A stretch of DNA of 64,000 bases from Asparagopsis taxiformis (lineage: Eukaryota > Rhodophyta > Florideophyceae > Bonnemaisoniales > Bonnemaisoniaceae). Positions 50,304-59,940 of the stretch are shown piece by piece. How positions within the stretch are numbered: the stretch's first letter is position 1; each line of letters starts with the position of its first letter. The DNA is taken from positions 62,001 to 126,000 of the forward strand of contig JALQPE010001888.1 in assembly GCA_030407315.1 (NCBI GenBank), in the 5' to 3' direction. Position numbers and translations under genes: made by a program. The notes beneath the pieces are model-generated. The model was not told where the DNA came from. It did no database searches and saw only the letters and a list, made by a program, of their open reading frames with translations.

Positions 50304-51124
50304 GCTCAAGATTTGACGCAAGCTTGCCCGCGGAACACCTGGTTGCTATGTGGTGCTGCCGCTGAATTGTCATGGCGTTTTGCTCGCTTTATGTGCTGTC
50401 GGTGTGTTTTCTTGGCGTTTCAAGATGCGTGTGAGTGCCTGTTTGAAATCGATTACATGATCGTTATGCAATTTGAATATACTTCAAGCTGCTTTTGTGT
50501 CAGATTGTAACAGAAGGTTTTTGCAACTCTGTTGTATACGTCAATTGGGTGTCGAACATGCAATGGGTGCGTTCCTATTCTACGTCATATGTGGGACTAG
50601 CGAGAGGCAGAGAATTTGCTGTTTGGGTTGATGAACTAGTTTTTTATCAACCTGGTCAAGAGCTTGTCGCATGTTAACATGTGAATTGATATGTCGCTTT
50701 CAGGGTTGTACGCCATGGATAGGTAGCGGTATGTGATTATAAGCGTCATCAACCACGGCAACACAAGCTCAAAAATTGTGATCGCCAAAACGACCCACAA
50801 CATACAAAGCACAATTTCCCTTTCAGCAGCTGCCTAGATTGCTCATCCATGAGTAATTCGAGATCCACTCATCGCTTTTACCACAACTCGTATGCCTTTG
50901 TGGAAACGTTGCTCCATCATCCTCTCTACGATATTGCTCTGTTGTGACCAACATGATGTTTCTATATCCTATGTGACTTGGCATGCTGCATTGGATACAA
51001 CTCTTCATTGTATCACTACCTCAACGGCGCACTCCTCTGAACATAGCAAGAACCCGGCTTTACCTCATAAATGGTATACTTCAGCATTTCTATGCATCGA
51101 TCCAATAGTCATATGTTTTCTGCA
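50304..51124. other. Intergenic spacer
   Basis: 820 nt of AT-rich sequence; only short + frames. No gene called. Confidence 0.45.
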
Positions 51125-52222
51125 CTAACAACCGCTAGGGCCAGCAGCCCTGCCTGTATCTAGTCGCTCATTTGCCTCTACGATAGCTGCGACAGTCCGC
51201 TCAATCAGTCTAGCTCGCTTCTCCTCCTCGTTCTCTCCTTTTCCATTCGTTGCTCCCTCCAAGTTCTCAATTCCAGTGATGCCTCGCAGTAGCCCGAGCG
51301 CTGAAAGTAGATCGGATATCAATTGGCTATTCTCTTCAATTAACCGACCAAACCCTTCGTTCTCAAATATCTTCTCCCCTTTCTCGTTCCTCATGTCCAA
51401 CAACCTCAGAATATTACTCTTCCTGCAATCATCTAGACTCAAACGATCGAATACAGGTATAATTATTATACCACGCTCTCCGCCTTCTCGGAACCGCTTG
51501 ACGAAACAAAGCAATTCTTTCGTCGTCCAGTACCGCGCTGCAAATTCTGGCGAAAGTATTACCACTGCGATCTTAGCAGTCCCCATAGCTTCATTCATCT
51601 TTTCTCCCGCGTTCTGACCCGGTCGCAGCTCTCGCCGGTCGAAAAAAACTTTTAGGCCCAGTACCACCAGAGCATCGTACAGTAGCTCGGCGATGAACAG
51701 CTTGTCGGGGCCTGCATGACTAATGAAAACATCGTAGACATGTTCGAGGTTTTCTGCGGCACCAATCGATGAGATTGCAGATTGAGGAGTTAAATCTGAA
51801 TTCGGAGGGGAAAGCACTGGCAGCAGTGGTTCTCTGGACGGTGGTAGCTGGGTTTGATCAAGAATGAGATCAATGTGTTGTAAACCACCAAGTAGTTTGC
51901 AAAGCCATAGTCGACGACTTTGAACAGAGAAGTACGCGCAAGTTAGGGCAGTCTCCGTTGTAGCAATAGTAAAGTGCGCAGAGTCGTCTTTGAACCGTAC
52001 ATGCGGTGAAAGAAAAGGAGCATTTTGCTTACAGTACAGGCGCGGGATTGCGGGAACATGTTGTTCGTTATGGATGAGAGCTGCTGCATCTTGCAAGCAC
52101 TCTCCCATGTGAAAAAAGGATTGGCTTGCTGAAAATGCAGGTCCGGGATTGCAGCAACTTGTTTTTGGTTGTGGTTGACAGTTGCTGCATCTTGAAAGTG
52201 CTCTCCGATTGAAACACGCCAC
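51125..52222 (-). CDS. TIR-domain part of the NLR-like locus
   Basis: This frame has no ATG near its start; its first ~125 codons repeat and continue the end of the NB-ARC-WD40 frame, so it is the 3' part of the same gene. Residues 163-310 (numbered from 52222) form a TIR domain: YDVFISHAGPDK, LGLKVFFDRRELRPGQN, AVVILSPEFAARYWTTKELLCF, IIIIPVFD. The Glu in TTKEL (236) matches the catalytic Glu of NAD-cleaving TIRs. A helical tail follows. TIR at the C-terminus, after WD40 repeats, is the reverse of plant TIR-NB-LRR order. Either the two frames are joined by splicing across the duplicated segment or the gene is broken. Confidence 0.75.
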   Translation of the reverse strand: MACFNRRALSRCSNCQPQPKTSCCNPGPAFSASQSFFHMGECLQDAAALIHNEQHVPAIPRLYCKQNAPFLSPHVRFKDDSAHFTIATTETALTCAYFSVQSRRLWLCKLLGGLQHIDLILDQTQLPPSREPLLPVLSPPNSDLTPQSAISSIGAAENLEHVYDVFISHAGPDKLFIAELLYDALVVLGLKVFFDRRELRPGQNAGEKMNEAMGTAKIAVVILSPEFAARYWTTKELLCFVKRFREGGERGIIIIPVFDRLSLDDCRKSNILRLLDMRNEKGEKIFENEGFGRLIEENSQLISDLLSALGLLRGITGIENLEGATNGKGENEEEKRARLIERTVAAIVEANERLDTGRAAGPSGC

Positions 52223-55200
52223 GACACATTTCGTCTCATCTCTTCCTCATTAGTAACTACGATAGTATCCGCGGTAATGACAGTTTCATCTGTGCTGAAC
52301 CATATATGCTCGACATGTTTCAGATATGTCGAGGGGTTGTTGGTTAATGGCAGGAACTGGGAGGACAGTTGCTGTAGTAGTCCTTTGCTCACATCAACAA
52401 TGTACAGAGAAATATTACTTGCAATGAAATAAGCGACGATGTGATTGTTTGATACTGCCATGGTGTGGATAGACCAATGGTGAACATTTGGCAGTTTGAA
52501 TTGGGCCATGACTCGATCATCGTGTCTACACACATCGCACATGTTCCGTATTTGGATGTTCTTTAAGCGGTCATCCATAGTTGACATCGTTTTCCCGTCT
52601 GGAGAGATTGCAGTCATCGTCACATCAGGCAGAAACTCTGGGCTCCCACAACCAAAGCCTTGGTCACAGATTGTCGGATTCAAGTCCCATATGAACAGAT
52701 GTTTGAGGCCAGATAATCCATATAGCTCTGAACTATTGTCTCCAACGAAAAGCCATTTCATTCCTGCCATCATCCCACAGTACATGGTGTTCACTAATGA
52801 AACATCGGATCCGCCACTTCGCACTCTCCATGTGCGAATCGTTCCGTTCGCGTGACCTGTACACAACAGCTGTCCGTCACAATTAAACGTTACAACGGTA
52901 ACATCCTTTCCAGTCTCCATTGAAGACTGCCATATTTCTTGCGACCCTTTCAAGCACCACAAGCGAATTGTATCGTCCCAAGAAGCAGAAGCAAGCATAC
53001 TCCCATCATTGTTCAGCGCCAAGTATATTTGTTTGGCATGAGCAGTTAGTATACTACCAACCGGCTCTAGCGTGCGTGCATCCCATGACTGGATCGTCCC
53101 ATTCTCGAAACCGGAAAAGAAAACGTCTCCAGCTCGACTAACTGTCAAGGAGGAAACTTTGTCACTCAGTACATTGACAGTTCTGCTTTCTCCACTCTCC
53201 ACGTCTAGTACTAACAACCTTCCGTTGCTAGTGTGGAGCACAACATGTTGCTGATGGAAAACGTGCAGGGACTGGATGGCCTCAGCCACTGAGAGTATGT
53301 TCAACTGGAAAGATCTCACTCGTTTGTTGCTTTCCCATTCATAGACTTCACCGTTTTCACACCACGAATAAAGCAATCCTGATGTCCGGTCCACAGTTAA
53401 TCCGTGAACTGCACTTGTATGCCTTCCATCCAGCACGCGTTTCATCGTCTCATCAGTTGCACTCATCACCAACAATTCTCCACTTCTCCCACCAACCACA
53501 ACCTCATCTTCTTCCATTCCCATTTCCATACACGTGATGTCTCCCTCAGGACACAAAACACGCTTCAACATCACATTTGCATGACTCAAAACTCCAGGCC
53601 CCGCCCGAGCCCAAGGAACCTTCGCATGCTTCCAAATACTCCATAACAGCCTCTTCACTACTCTAGACTCGCTCTCCAATGCAAGCAGCCTTCCCTCCAG
53701 TTGAAACGTACACTGCATACGGCTCTTCCTAGTATATGGCACGCAAAGTATCATAGTATTCACAATGACACTCAGGTCATAAGCAGCTTTTGCGTCATTC
53801 TCTCCATTCTTCTTCTCCAGATACTTCTTCAACATCTCCATCTCACTAATAATCTTCTTAAACGGTACACCATCCTCATCTTCATTCGCCTTCTGTATCC
53901 ATCGATAGTCTGTCAACAGACGTACCGCATCCGTTCCCCGCCCCGCCTCAATCATATGTCGTACAATGTTTTCGCAAAAATACTTATCATCATCAATCAA
54001 TTCTTCCCACCATTGTCCATCATTTCTTCCTTCGTCGTTTTGAGCATCCAAACCTGAACTTGTTCTTGAGCCACTTGAAATCTTCGAACTCCTTAATCGC
54101 GAACTTGCAAATTTACAGTATCCGTCTACTACTCTCCCATGCCACCATCCTGCTCCCTCTTTCCCTTCACTAATCTCTACAGACATATCATGTACAAGAT
54201 CATGTACTCGCAGTCCAACAATGCTCCTCCTCTCATTTCGAACCGCGTTCACTATATTGTACTGTGACATCAGCACAACACCCTCTTGAACAATGTGTGC
54301 CGGTACTCTCCACAGCTGCTCAATAGCCGACACCGGCAGAACCATTTGCTTCTGTAGTACACAAAGAGACCCTATCATTTCGTTCGCTGTGATCCCTGTG
54401 TGTGTCCACTTTTGCTCCACAAGCTCCAGACTAATTCGCAGCGCAGCAAATAGCCCATCGTACTTTCCAATCTTCTCTCTTCCTAGACTCCCAACGTTCT
54501 TCTCCAGAATCTCCCAGTAGTCGATAAAAACATCCTGCTCCCTCACTTCCGTCTTCTTGTCCTTCATGTTCCTCACCCACGACCCAGCCACGCTCAATGC
54601 TAGTGGCAGGCCTCCACACCTTTCCATAATCATCTCCAAAGCTACCCTATTTTCTCTAGACAACGTTTCCAGAGACTCCCTTTCAACCCCTGCATAACAG
54701 CCCAGAATTGCAACTGCCCTCTTCCTGTCATGAGCATCCGGGTTCAGGTCAACGGAGTATTGGTGAGAATCTGCGATCTTTCCGTCCCTCGTCGAACTCA
54801 ATACCTTGAAAAGTGCACTGGTATCCTGACAACAACCAGAGTACACGTCGCTTACCATCCCGTACACGTCGCCCTCAAAGTCGCACACGTCGTCAAATAT
54901 CACCAGAATACGCTTGGCCGATAGACGATCAACCAGTTCGTGCATCATCTGCTCATGCGTATCTGCGGCATCGGACAACTCGTTGAATTCTTCAACGAAA
55001 TCTGGGAAGGCTTTCTTAACCAGCTGCTGCATCTTTCTTATCAAAGAGCCTACCGTGATGTCATGTCCGAGCTGAATGAACCAAATTCCATCACTGAATC
55101 GTTCCCAAATCTCGCGATCCCACCCTAGACTGCATAATGTTGTGGTCTTACCGGCACCACCCATACCGACGAGGGCGACAGAATTAGTGGCGGGGCTGTC

Positions 55201-55608
55201 GGAGAGGAGGGCACGTTTAACATCGTTCTCGGGAGTACGCGAGAGGGGAGACAGGTCGAGAACTTGTTTCTGATTCTTTGGGGCGAAAAAGATGGGGGGT
55301 CGGGGCACTTGTGGCGGTGATGTTGGTAGCGGAGAGGCCGGTTCGGGTGGGATATGGACGGATGAGGTGTGGACTGGAGCCGTGGAAGGGGGCATAGAAG
55401 AGGAGGCGGGAGCAGTACTCGGAGGCTGTTCGGTTATGGGGTCGGGGATGGACTTTTTCTCGTATGTGAAGAGATCTCCCATGACGGCATTGAGCGAGGA
55501 TACAGATGATTTGATGGAGATTTTGGGCAGATGGTATGTGTAGAGAAACCGAACTTTTCGTGCCTGATGTGGCCCGGTGACCGGAGGCTTGTGGGGTTTT
55601 ATAGCCAT
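51943..55608 (-). CDS. NB-ARC and WD40-repeat protein (NLR/STAND-type), 5' part of the locus
   Basis: 1221 codons from ATG. Pro/Ser-rich N-terminus (about 55-110), then NB-ARC: P-loop GMGGAGKTT (148-156), Walker B ILVIFDDV (234-241), VLSSTRDG, GLPLAL and an MHD-like VHDLVHD. After an alpha-helical spacer come at least five WD40 blades (GLLYSWCENGEVYEW, VFFSGFENGTIQSWD, LASASWDDTIRLW, LCTGHANGTIRTW). Such STAND ATPases act as ligand-gated oligomerising sensors, often in immunity or cell death (Apaf-1-like layout). The last ~65 codons, after VSIGEHFQDAA, run out of frame because of a 101-bp tandem duplication; the true product probably continues into the TIR frame. Confidence 0.85.
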   Translation of the reverse strand: MAIKPHKPPVTGPHQARKVRFLYTYHLPKISIKSSVSSLNAVMGDLFTYEKKSIPDPITEQPPSTAPASSSMPPSTAPVHTSSVHIPPEPASPLPTSPPQVPRPPIFFAPKNQKQVLDLSPLSRTPENDVKRALLSDSPATNSVALVGMGGAGKTTTLCSLGWDREIWERFSDGIWFIQLGHDITVGSLIRKMQQLVKKAFPDFVEEFNELSDAADTHEQMMHELVDRLSAKRILVIFDDVCDFEGDVYGMVSDVYSGCCQDTSALFKVLSSTRDGKIADSHQYSVDLNPDAHDRKRAVAILGCYAGVERESLETLSRENRVALEMIMERCGGLPLALSVAGSWVRNMKDKKTEVREQDVFIDYWEILEKNVGSLGREKIGKYDGLFAALRISLELVEQKWTHTGITANEMIGSLCVLQKQMVLPVSAIEQLWRVPAHIVQEGVVLMSQYNIVNAVRNERRSIVGLRVHDLVHDMSVEISEGKEGAGWWHGRVVDGYCKFASSRLRSSKISSGSRTSSGLDAQNDEGRNDGQWWEELIDDDKYFCENIVRHMIEAGRGTDAVRLLTDYRWIQKANEDEDGVPFKKIISEMEMLKKYLEKKNGENDAKAAYDLSVIVNTMILCVPYTRKSRMQCTFQLEGRLLALESESRVVKRLLWSIWKHAKVPWARAGPGVLSHANVMLKRVLCPEGDITCMEMGMEEDEVVVGGRSGELLVMSATDETMKRVLDGRHTSAVHGLTVDRTSGLLYSWCENGEVYEWESNKRVRSFQLNILSVAEAIQSLHVFHQQHVVLHTSNGRLLVLDVESGESRTVNVLSDKVSSLTVSRAGDVFFSGFENGTIQSWDARTLEPVGSILTAHAKQIYLALNNDGSMLASASWDDTIRLWCLKGSQEIWQSSMETGKDVTVVTFNCDGQLLCTGHANGTIRTWRVRSGGSDVSLVNTMYCGMMAGMKWLFVGDNSSELYGLSGLKHLFIWDLNPTICDQGFGCGSPEFLPDVTMTAISPDGKTMSTMDDRLKNIQIRNMCDVCRHDDRVMAQFKLPNVHHWSIHTMAVSNNHIVAYFIASNISLYIVDVSKGLLQQLSSQFLPLTNNPSTYLKHVEHIWFSTDETVITADTIVVTNEEEMRRNVSWRVSIGEHFQDAATVNHNQKQVAAIPDLHFQQANPFFTWESACKMQQLSSITNNMFPQSRACTVSKMLLFFHRMYGSKTTLRTLLLLQRRLP
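52004..52205 (-). repeat. 101-bp tandem duplication inside the NLR-like gene
   Basis: Copies 52105-52205 and 52004-52104 begin GAGAGCAC/GAGAGTGC on the - strand and share GAT-GCA-GCA and GCAATCCCG blocks, differing at roughly a quarter of positions. As 101 is not a multiple of three, reading through both copies changes frame, moving from the WD40 frame to the TIR frame. The divergence between copies shows it is not recent. Splicing a GT...AG segment of suitable length across the copies could keep the protein intact. Confidence 0.85.
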
Positions 55609-56109
55609 GAAACGGAGGAAAGGGGAGGCTTTTCTGACAGAACTTTATTCCTCGATACCATTTTTCTTCTATTGAGGCTATCTATTCCTCTATTTGTAGT
55701 TGTGATTTCTACATGTTGATCTGTGCGAATACCGAGGAATGGCAGTGATTGAACGGACACATTAGGAGCCTCCAATAGACCTCTTGATCAAATAATGGCT
55801 TTTAGAGTAAATATTTAGAAAGCGGCTGTATAGTATGTTCATTTCAAAAAATCTTAGAAAATTGATCTAAAACATAACACTTGAATAATTGCAGATTGAA
55901 TCATCACAGATCGACCATTTGATCAAAGATCGATATATTTCCTAATTGCCAAGCGTGAAACTAGATGACCACGACTATTCCAATCACAGGCTTTCTTCAT
56001 AGTAGTTGCAATCCAATAGAGCATAAAAGTAGCCACTTACCCCAGTCCAGACCAACTCTCACCATCCACATACCTCTACAGGCCACTCATCCACTCACAG
56101 CTCAACAAC
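55609..56109. other. Intergenic DNA between divergent genes
   Basis: 500 nt of AT-rich sequence containing the promoters of the NLR-like gene (leftward) and the transposase (rightward). CATAAAAG at 56022-56029 is a TATA-like box about 80 nt before the transposase ATG. Confidence 0.5.
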
Positions 56110-57233
56110 ATGTCTACCAACCCTACCCCCAACGTCAATAGGGCCCTTATCATGCTCAGTGAGGCTGCTGAGACCCACCGTAACCGCATTCAGTCGAGTG
56201 TTCCCCGTGATGACTTGTCCGATGATGAAGTGTCAGCATGTCCGCTTCTGGACTGCTACGTGTCAAAGGGAGGGCCCGATACCCTCAAAACAATGAAAAA
56301 TTTCACAGAGTCTGAATTTGACTATATTTGGACACGAATGAACACCCATGTTCAGTCCACGTGGAACGTCGGGAGAGGTCGTAAGTCAAAGCATCAGCCC
56401 AAGGATGTTCTTTTAATGACACTCACTGTACTCAAGCATCCTTCGACGTGGCAGATGTCTGGTTTGATGTTTGATATGAAAGGGCCAACCTTCCAGAAGC
56501 TGATCATGGGATACCTGGAAATAATTGGGCCGGAGCTGTACAAATTTGCAGTGACAAGAATGAACTCCAAGTACACTATGAAGAAGGAGATGTTGGAAGG
56601 TCAGGTTTTCTCGACATTCAATTTTGTCGATATTCGACAGATGTCACTTTTCAGCAGACTAATCGTCCATCTGGGAATATGCGTGAGGGCAAGTTATATT
56701 TCAGTGGTAAGCACAAGCTGTACGGATACAAAACCGAGGTGTCTGTCATTCCACGTGGATACGCTATTGGCTGCAGCAAGCATCGCCCTGGATCTATTTC
56801 GGATATTGACATCTTCTATGATAACCTGGATTTCCACGAGAGTTCCGTGGCCAAAGGAAGTGACATGGCTGAACTTGATGATGATGGAGAATTGAATGAC
56901 ACCTACCCTAATCAATGGGGAATACTCGGTGACAAGGGATATCAGGGTGGAACAAGACACATCAGGATGATTCATCCAGTTAAGAAGCCAATTAATCGGA
57001 CTCTGACTGCTAACGAGAAGGTGTTCAATGAGGAGCTGTCAAGTGACAGAATTATTGTGGAGAACTATTTTGGTCGCCTGTCAAGCTTATGGACTGTCAT
57101 GTCCAACAAGTACAAGTGGAACGAAGACATGTAAGATCTGGTTTTCCGTACTTGTGTGGCACTGACAGACATCCACGTCAAGTTCAATCCGCTTCGTGAC
57201 AGTGACCAGTCCTTCTATAAGTCGCTACAGAAC
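56110..57233 (+). pseudogene. Harbinger/DDE_Tnp_4-type transposase (frameshift, stop, 3' end lost)
   Basis: ATG at 56110 opens 261 codons (acidic N-terminus, then FTESEFDYIWTRM and GRGRKSKHQPKDVLLMTL, the DNA-binding and pre-catalytic part). A frameshift near 56610-56630 moves the catalytic part to another frame: STDVTFQQTNRPSG (first Asp), GILGDKGYQGG (second Asp), SSDRIIVENYFGRL (Glu). A TAA at 57132 cuts it; the frame reads on as DLVFRTCVALTDIHVKFNPLR until LTR B starts at 57234. The DDE triad is complete, so decay is recent or moderate. No terminal inverted repeats found. Confidence 0.8.
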
Positions 57234-58510
57234 TGTGGGACTCGTCCCGTATTGCGCTGCGAGCGGTCGCGGGAGGGATAATTCCAGGCGTCTGGAATGG
57301 GCGCCAGGAGGGGTCGCTTAAGCGGTACGCTCGAGAGCGTGAGTGGGTGTTCGATAAGGAATCAGCCGCGAAGAGCCGCGTTGGTAATCACTAGCCGCGG
57401 TGACGTGGCAAGGCAATTGTCGCCCAAGGGCGAATGGGCGCGTGTCGCCTTGCATTGGCACCGGGCCACATTGCTTGCGCGGGACCCTTCGGCGAGCGTG
57501 CAACGTGTAGCGATATAGGCGCGATTAGTCACACACGTGTGCGAGCGGGAGGATTCTCCCGTTACAGTTGTGCACGAGTACGTTACGGCTGGCCGTTTCT
57601 ATTAGTTTACACGTAGCAACGTAGCAGCTTACTCTGTAAGGCCCCTGGGCCGCATAAACACCCCACAAGGTCCATTGGACGCCGGACCGGGACCATTGGT
57701 CCTGGTCCGGTCCCGGCAGTCTCGATGACCATTTAAGGTCAACGGACTGACCACTAAGCTACAATAAAGGTAGATCGTCTCGGCTCCAAATCTTTCGACC
57801 GTGGTCGTTTAACTTACAACTAAACGGCGGCGGCAGTTCCCTTCGCAGGATACCCGCTGCTCCGTTTCGATCTCCAATTGGGGATCGCTCGCACATTTCC
57901 CCAATTGCCCGCCGCGAGCCTCCTCCGGCGGGAGTGCACGTGAAATGCCCTAGGGCATTTCGTCTCCGCGGTAGTGGACCTCCTTCCCGCTTCTTTTAAC
58001 GCCGTCAGGCGACCGAGAGTGGCCTTCCGCCCACCGGGACAAGGCTACCGACTGGGAGCGCTGTCGGTTCGGCACTCCCAGCCGGTCAACCGAGCTAACG
58101 CCCGTGGGCTTCTCAATCGGTCTCGACCGCAGCCGCCGGCGGTATCACAGTTGCGGAATCCGTCGTGTGGGCAGCCACGCGTGGAGGCGACCACAACTCC
58201 CCGCGGGGATCCATCGCGCTAAGTGCCTAGTTAACCCTTAAGTGGGTTGAGGACGGCCACGGCCGATAGATCCCTCCGGCAGGTTAGATCCAGCCGCCCC
58301 GGACCCCGCTCTACCACCCGCTACCGGGTTGGGAGACAGGTGTCCGGGCTCCGAGGGATCGATCCACCCGACACAGCCCTCGGGCTACTAGGATCGCACG
58401 AGGCGTCAGCCTCGTGGAATCGGCGCTCTCACTCGTGAGTTCGAAGCCTTATCCCTATCCTCTAATCCTCCTCGGAGGTACAATCTATCTACAAGGGCTA
58501 AGGTCCTACA
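57234..58510 (+). mobile_element. Solo LTR B, inverted relative of LTR A (1277 bp)
   Basis: Starts TGTGGGACTCG and ends GGTCCTACA; reverse-complement alignment with LTR A holds over most of its length with many differences. No internal region, primer site or polypurine tract adjoins it. Flanks AGAAC and GGCAT differ, so there is no target duplication, implying deletion or rearrangement on one side. It contains a 20-bp perfect palindrome (57942-57961) and a hairpin, CGGGAG-GATT-CTCCCG (57546-57561), matching in position the stronger hairpin of A. Confidence 0.75.
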
Positions 58511-59940
58511 GGCATGAAGAGGTTTTATTCGTCGGTAGGCATGGCGAGAGCAAATGATTCGCAACGAGTATGAGATGGGAGGCGCACGAGGAACACTGAT
58601 TTATCACAGACGTACAACTTGGATCTATCCGGTTATGTAATCAACGGTTGTTGAAAGGGGTATCTCAGGTTCTTCACCCAGGATAATATGAAACATGTAG
58701 CAAGAAGATGTCGATGTAGTTCTGCAGTAAAATAAAATTCAGCTTCTCGGCGTTTCCATCCCTAGACAAGAATATTATACTAAGCAAATTGAGAATGCCA
58801 TGCACGAAATACTGCGTGCATGAAACATCTGTTACACAGCTAAATATGAACATGGTCTCACTGAGCAGCGTATCAGCCGTTCGCACGGGACACATATGTA
58901 GAAATTTGTAGGATATTTCTTCACCAGAACATTATATATATAACTGAATGTAACTGCCCAATACGTGCAGCCATATTGATGTCCAGTGTAGCGAATGAGG
59001 TGTAACACGCAACGCCAACTCGATGAATCTGTCTCTGGCATATTCCTGCTCACATGGTGGGTTACTAATCTAGCTTCAATCTTTTGCGGAGAGGCGAATC
59101 TCATGGTTTTCGTACTGGAATGTGAGCATGAGCATCACAATGGCCGCTTCAATCTAAGGTGAAGCACTAACATTTGATCTTCACTCACATCATCAATGGC
59201 TGCGAACGCAAGTGTTTTCCGTTCTTAATATTTTCGAGTATTCATATTGCTAGAATAGAGTAGACTTGCTTTGGTACCCGAGCATGAAAGCGCAATTTGA
59301 CGTTCAAAAAATGCATGTTGTAGATGCGTACAAGTGCAATCATACTCACTGTGCGATCATATTTATGGTAGTATTCATGCAATAGTAATCCATACCTGAT
59401 CCACTCCCAGCTCCTTAACTGTTTTTGATGCAATTAATTTGCATTCTCGCCCCCTGCAAAAACGCAGTGTCCCACACAGAATGACAGCGATTGAGCGGTA
59501 CGACATGGCGAGCAATTGGAGACTTCAGATGAATCCTGTCGTACCGCCTGGTAGTCCTCTCATACTGAGTCGTGTTGCATCCTTAACTCAAATCAGGGTG
59601 TTCCCCGGATAAAGGGGTGCTCGCAGCCGCCCCAAAAGCCGCCTAGCTTGACAGCTGTAATTTTAACACATTACACATCAAGGACACTGCCTGCTTCACG
59701 CCACCTCGTCAGGTTTCGAGAGCCCGACTCGGGCCCGTTCCGAACGGACACTCACATCTCGATTGCCTCTCTTGCATTCTAGCGGTCACGATAGGTGTGT
59801 ACCTAACAAAATTTCGGTTGTATTGTGTTATTATTTCCAGCGATTGGCGTTCGCGACCATTCTTCAACGTGAAACATACCATCCACACCACTCCAATACG
59901 TCAACGTCAACCATCTCTTTTCCTTTCCAACTCAACAACC
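58511..59940. other. Intergenic DNA, no gene seen
   Basis: 1.4 kb, AT-rich, only short ORFs. The last ~150 nt are the promoter and 5' leader of the following gene (CA-rich just before its ATG). No TATA box in a convincing position. Confidence 0.4.
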
